From Bacillota bacterium (GTDB taxonomy: Bacteria > Bacillota > Clostridia > Clostridiales > Caloramatoraceae), in the NCBI GenBank assembly GCA_023389275.1, contig JAEWEN010000091.1, forward strand, positions 1-9,042: a stretch of 9,042 nt of DNA, written 5' to 3'. How positions within the stretch are numbered: position 1 is the stretch's first letter; each line of letters opens with the position of its first letter. Under the pieces are notes generated by a model. It was not told the DNA's origin and ran no database searches. It worked only from the letters and a program-made list of their open reading frames with translations. Positions 5,690 to 9,042 of this stretch are shown piece after piece. The position numbers were made by a program, and so were the translations under genes.

Positions 5690-5695
5690 CTCCCG
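5690..5695 (-). promoter_or_regulatory. Ribosome binding site that decides the TTG start
   Basis: GGGAGG on the minus strand, 8 nt before the TTG at 5681. Its strength and spacing argue for TTG as the true start. Confidence 0.7.
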
Positions 5696-5736
5696 CTGTA
5701 AATATAAGTTATTATTACATTTAATATTTTAGAAAT

Positions 5737-5769
5737 GAAACCTCAAAGCTTTATAATCTTTGAGGTTTC
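5737..5769 (-). terminator. Intrinsic terminator of the giant surface-protein gene
   Basis: A perfect 12-bp stem, GAAACCTCAAAG (5737-5748) with CTTTGAGGTTTC (5758-5769), and a 9-nt loop, 38 nt after the stop codon. The T tract on the minus side is interrupted (TTTCATTTCT), so some read-through into the 440-residue gene is possible. Confidence 0.8.
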
Positions 5770-5806
5770 TTAAATTATTTATAGTTATTAATCATTAAGT
5801 CTTATA

Positions 5807-8800
5807 TTATTTTGCTGCTATTGCCGCATCAATTGCAGATTTTACAGCTGTTATTGAAGTAAAGTAATCTGCAACTGCATCACCATCTGAATTCTTTGGA
5901 TATGCATCTAAGAATTTTTCTGCAACTTCAAGTTTTATAGCTGCTTCTAGATTGTTAAATGCTTCGTATCCAACTTTTTCAAGAGCATCTCTTACTCCTA
6001 TGATAGTTTTAGTTGTATCACAAGCATCATTTACGCCTGAAATTAGTTCATTTCTTTCTGTAATCTTAGCTGTAATAGCTGTTTGAACTGCTTCTATATT
6101 AGCATATGCTTCATTACTAGCTATATCAGCTAACATTAATTCAGCTAATTCTAACTTAGCTGTTGAATTTAAGTTTAAATAAGTAGTACTTGTAGCATGA
6201 GTTATATTTAAAGCAAATGTAGTTAATGCAGCTCTTGCATCTGTAGATGTAGTTGCCTTATTAAAGTCAACTAATGCGTTAACTCCATTTACAACAGCTT
6301 GTACTCTTTCTATCGCTTTTGCAGCTGAATCATCACCTTCACCTACTGTTGCTGCAGTAGTAAATGCATCTTTATCTGCAAAATAAGCATCTTTATTAGC
6401 TTCAACTAAACCTTTAATATTTAATGTTTTAGCCTGAAGTAAAGCTAACTGTTTATCTGCATTATCTCCTGATTCTTTTAGCGCTGTTAAAGCTCCATCT
6501 GGAGAGTTTACTGTAGCAATTAAACCTTGAACTTTTGCTGCAGTATCTCTTGTTGTTTGATCACCTTTAGAAAGTGCTACTTTATACTCTGCTGCAAGTT
6601 CTGTGTTAATAGTTAAATCAAGAACTTTTGCATTAGCTTGTAGTACTTTTAATACTGATGCATCTGTTGCATCTGCTGCTGTTACTGCTGAATCTATTGC
6701 TAAAAGTGCATTTACAACATCTAGTCTATTTTGTAAGTCAGCCTTTGTTGTAGTTGATTCTACATCTTCTGGCATTGCATCAACAAGTGCTTGAGCTGTT
6801 GCTACCTTAGTAGCTGTTAATGTTGGTTTCTCTGCTTCAGCTACAGCTTCTGATGCTGCTGTTAATCTTGCTGAATTTACTCCAGAGATTAAAGCTTGAA
6901 CTTTTGCTGCAGTATCTCTTGTTCCTTGATCTCCTGCATAAAGAGCTGTTTTATAATAATCAGCATAAGCTGGATTTACTGCACTTGCTCCTTCTAGTCC
7001 TAGCATTTTTGCATTATTTTGTAATACAGTTAATACTCCTGCTGCATTTGATACTGCTGCTGAATCTACTGCTAAAAGAGCATTTACAACATCTACTCTA
7101 TTTTGTAGATCAGCTTTTGTTGTATCTGGTGCTACATCTTCTGGTAGTACATTAACAAGCTTTTGAGCTTTTAATACTTTAGCAGCCGTTAATTCTGATG
7201 CTTCTGAATCCGCTACCGCTGTTTGAGCTGCTGATAAGTTAGCTGTATCTATTTTTCCTTGGATTTTTGCTACTGTATTATCTGTTGAAACTATTCCACT
7301 CATATAAGCAACAATTGAATCAGGATTTACACGTACAAAAGCCTCTGATTTTAAAGCTTCTAATAATTGTGATTGTAGACCTGTTGCTTTAGCTGCAAGT
7401 ACTGGGGCTACTGGTCTTATTGCATCTATACGTGCAATTAAGTCTGCTTTTGTTGTGTCTGGTGCTATATCTTCTGGTAATGCATTTACAGCTTTTTCTG
7501 CTGCTGCTATAAGTTCAGCATTTGGAGTTGCCTCTGCACTAACAACTGCTGCTGTAGCATCTGATACTTGTTGTGTTTTAGCATTATCTATCATACTTGA
7601 TTGGATTTCTGCTGCTGTATCAAATTCAGTTACTGCAGTATATCCTTTTGCTACACTTATATATTGATCAAAATATCTATCGAAATCAACACCTGTAAGT
7701 AGTTTTACGTCTACTCCGTATTGAATTGCTTCTTTTAATTTTAGTTGATTAACAGTATTTGTTCCATCAACATCTGTTATTGCTACATTCATCTTTTCAA
7801 CTAAATTTAGTTCATAAATTCTATTTTGTACTGTATCAAGTGATGTATTTACTTTTGTACCACCAAATTCAGCATCATAAGTAAGTATTTTATCTGAACT
7901 TACTCCATTAAAGAAACCTAATGCTTCTAGTAAAGATACTTGATTAGTAGCATCATTAATTGCTGCTAATTTTCCATTTAATAGTTTATTTAGTTCAGTT
8001 TCTTTAGCTGACATTCTGTCTGATAAAGCAGTTTTTGCTTCTTCGTTAGTAACTTTTTCAACTGCTGCTTCTGCATCTGCTTTAAATTTAGCTACTGAAG
8101 CAATATCATTGTATTTTTCTATTGTAGCTACTTCATAAGCTGAAACTGCTACATTTGCTTCTTCAACCACAGCAACTTGTGCGTCTGGAGTTACTGTAAA
8201 TGATTTAGTAGCTTCATTTCCTACAGCATCTGCTACTGCTATGCTAACAGTAACTGCTTCTGTAGTATTAGCAAGGTCTACAGTATATACACCTTCAACA
8301 GCTTCTAATACATTTTCTCCAACTTTAACAACTGGAACTAGTCCATCTTCAGTTTTTACTGTAAAGCTATAAGTTGTTGCTAAGTTTTCAAGTTGAACAG
8401 CTTCTCCTATTTCAACTGGGTTTTCTCCAGTAGTCATAGCTGATAGTTCAGGAGCTGTTTTATCAATAACGAAGTTTACAACTGTATCAGTTGTTTTTCC
8501 GTTTATATTTTTAGTTGCTGTTACAGTTAGCTTATATGTTCCTTCTTCTGTTACAGCATCTCCTAATTTATATTCATCAACTTTAACTCCATCTTTTTCT
8601 AATACTGCTGAAATTTCTACACCTTCAACTGTATCTACTGCTGGAGTTACATCGTTGTTTGTTTTGTCTCCATCTGTAACACCTTTAACAACTGGTGCTG
8701 CTGGAGCTTCTTTATCACCAGCTACTACTACTGCTTCTGCTGATACTGCTTCTGCATCACCTAGTTTTACGCTGTAAACAACGCTTTGGTCTTCTCCTGT

Positions 8801-9042
8801 TACTTCTATTGTTGGAACTGTTACTTCAATTTTTCCATCAACTAATACAAATTTATCTGCTGATAAATCTAAAGCCTCTTCCCCTTTAAGTACTACTATG
8901 TTTGCTGGTACTTCAGCAACTTCTTTGTTAAATGAAACTGTTACTTTACCATTAATAGCACTTACTGATTGTACAGCTAGTTTAACTTCTTTAACTGTTA
9001 CAGTTACAACTACATCTTCAGCTTTGTTTCCAGCTTCATCTT
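5807..9042 (-). CDS. Giant S-layer-like surface protein, Ig-like domains plus alpha-helical repeats (3' part; starts beyond right edge)
   Basis: The frame stays open from the right edge to the TAA at 5807-5809, giving ~1077 residues. The ATG at 8437 lies inside an Ig-like domain, so it is not the start. From the right: the tail of an Ig-like domain (DEAGNKAEDVVVTVTV); an SbsA-type Ig-like domain (INGKVTVSFNKEVAEVPANI); an Ig-like domain ending VVNFVIDKTAP; another ending VGNEATKSFTVTPD (~8180); then from ~8130 a purely helical, Ala-rich region with several repeat families to the end (AIDAAIAAK). No LPXTG or C-terminal membrane segment is present, so any wall-binding module must be in the missing N-terminal part. 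Codon use is strongly biased and less AT-rich than in the neighbours, as in abundantly made S-layer proteins. One Cys occurs in ~1077 residues (codon at 6020-6022). The structural surface role is inferred from domain build. Confidence 0.85.
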   Translation of the reverse strand, partial: DEAGNKAEDVVVTVTVKEVKLAVQSVSAINGKVTVSFNKEVAEVPANIVVLKGEEALDLSADKFVLVDGKIEVTVPTIEVTGEDQSVVYSVKLGDAEAVSAEAVVVAGDKEAPAAPVVKGVTDGDKTNNDVTPAVDTVEGVEISAVLEKDGVKVDEYKLGDAVTEEGTYKLTVTATKNINGKTTDTVVNFVIDKTAPELSAMTTGENPVEIGEAVQLENLATTYSFTVKTEDGLVPVVKVGENVLEAVEGVYTVDLANTTEAVTVSIAVADAVGNEATKSFTVTPDAQVAVVEEANVAVSAYEVATIEKYNDIASVAKFKADAEAAVEKVTNEEAKTALSDRMSAKETELNKLLNGKLAAINDATNQVSLLEALGFFNGVSSDKILTYDAEFGGTKVNTSLDTVQNRIYELNLVEKMNVAITDVDGTNTVNQLKLKEAIQYGVDVKLLTGVDFDRYFDQYISVAKGYTAVTEFDTAAEIQSSMIDNAKTQQVSDATAAVVSAEATPNAELIAAAEKAVNALPEDIAPDTTKADLIARIDAIRPVAPVLAAKATGLQSQLLEALKSEAFVRVNPDSIVAYMSGIVSTDNTVAKIQGKIDTANLSAAQTAVADSEASELTAAKVLKAQKLVNVLPEDVAPDTTKADLQNRVDVVNALLAVDSAAVSNAAGVLTVLQNNAKMLGLEGASAVNPAYADYYKTALYAGDQGTRDTAAKVQALISGVNSARLTAASEAVAEAEKPTLTATKVATAQALVDAMPEDVESTTTKADLQNRLDVVNALLAIDSAVTAADATDASVLKVLQANAKVLDLTINTELAAEYKVALSKGDQTTRDTAAKVQGLIATVNSPDGALTALKESGDNADKQLALLQAKTLNIKGLVEANKDAYFADKDAFTTAATVGEGDDSAAKAIERVQAVVNGVNALVDFNKATTSTDARAALTTFALNITHATSTTYLNLNSTAKLELAELMLADIASNEAYANIEAVQTAITAKITERNELISGVNDACDTTKTIIGVRDALEKVGYEAFNNLEAAIKLEVAEKFLDAYPKNSDGDAVADYFTSITAVKSAIDAAIAAK
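5810..6277 (-). repeat. Two C-terminal helical repeats of the giant surface protein
   Basis: Units lie at about 6277-6038 and 6037-5810, ~76-80 residues each. Shared pattern: [AV]-R-x-AL... NL-x-x-x-x-KLE-[LV]-AE-x-[ML]-L-[AD], then Y-x-x-I-x-AV-[QK]-[TS]-AI-x-A-x-I. This is a different family from the PED...TTKADL repeats upstream of it in the protein. Confidence 0.6.
6506..7558 (-). repeat. Three ~110-125-residue helical repeats in the giant surface protein
   Basis: Units lie at about 7558-7238, 7237-6875 and 6874-6506. Each opens with an Ala-rich helix, then A-x-x-LV-x-x-[LM]-PED-[IV]-x-x-x-TTKADL-x-x-R-[IVL]-D, and closes with a T-[AV]-x-K-[IV]-Q-x-x-I helix ending near N. Units 2 and 3 are the most alike (KADLQNR-x-DVVNALLA-x-DSA; GDQ-x-TRDTAAKVQ-x-LI-x-x-VN) and share long near-identical DNA stretches, suggesting recent duplication or gene conversion. 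Unit 1 is more diverged. Confidence 0.85.

Noticed and set aside
6820..7155. Leu-rich plus-strand ORF (and similar ones at 6603, 7455 and 8695)
   Set aside because: Low-complexity antisense translations of Ala/Val/Thr codons of the surface gene; no ribosome binding sites.
6506..7558. Possible CRISPR-like repeat array
   Set aside because: The repeats are ~360 bp coding units in frame within one gene, not short repeats with spacers.
5807..8437. An 876-residue protein starting at the ATG at 8437
   Set aside because: The frame stays open to the right edge and encodes further Ig-like domains. The ATG lies inside an Ig-like domain and there is no signal peptide after it.

Overview
The window is AT-rich DNA with strong AGGAGG-type ribosome binding sites, A/T-ending codons, short 22-residue-repeat LRR proteins and the small DUF1659/DUF2922 protein pair. 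This points to a low-GC, Gram-positive, Clostridium-like Firmicute. No species-specific marker was recognised, so the genus is an inference.

Layout, left to right. 1-473 (minus): the first 157 codons of a secreted protein with a signal peptide and two tandem copies of a helical module; the gene runs off the left edge. 474-828: a gene-free stretch with a good vegetative promoter for that gene, two small palindromes and what looks like a decayed fragment of the same module. 829-1335 (minus): a ComK-family regulator. Diverging from it at 1484-1963 (plus) is a two-gene operon of DUF1659 and DUF2922 proteins, closed by a strong terminator. 2006-3196 (minus): an internalin-like leucine-rich-repeat surface protein whose reading frame is intact for 396 codons but has lost its start codon and signal peptide; I call it a 5'-broken pseudogene. 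3343-3900 (plus): a small sigma-70 family factor with regions 2 and 4 only, followed by a bidirectional terminator. 3955-4329 and 4359-5681 (both minus, 29 bp apart): a single-pass membrane protein and a 440-residue coiled-coil protein without a signal peptide. 5807-9042 (minus): the last ~1077 codons of a very large surface or S-layer-like protein with Ig-like domains followed by alpha-helical repeats; its start lies beyond the right edge.

The common theme is the cell surface and its control. Three loci encode exported repeat proteins (one of them broken), one encodes a small membrane protein, and two encode regulators (a sigma factor and a ComK-like protein). The repeat modules are shared between neighbours. 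The N-terminal module of the left-edge protein recurs in the broken LRR gene and, as a scar, in the 474-828 intergenic region. The C-terminal helical repeat of the giant surface protein has a look-alike, at about 62-residue spacing, in the 440-residue protein that shows no secretion signal. That the regulators control the surface genes is an inference from proximity only.
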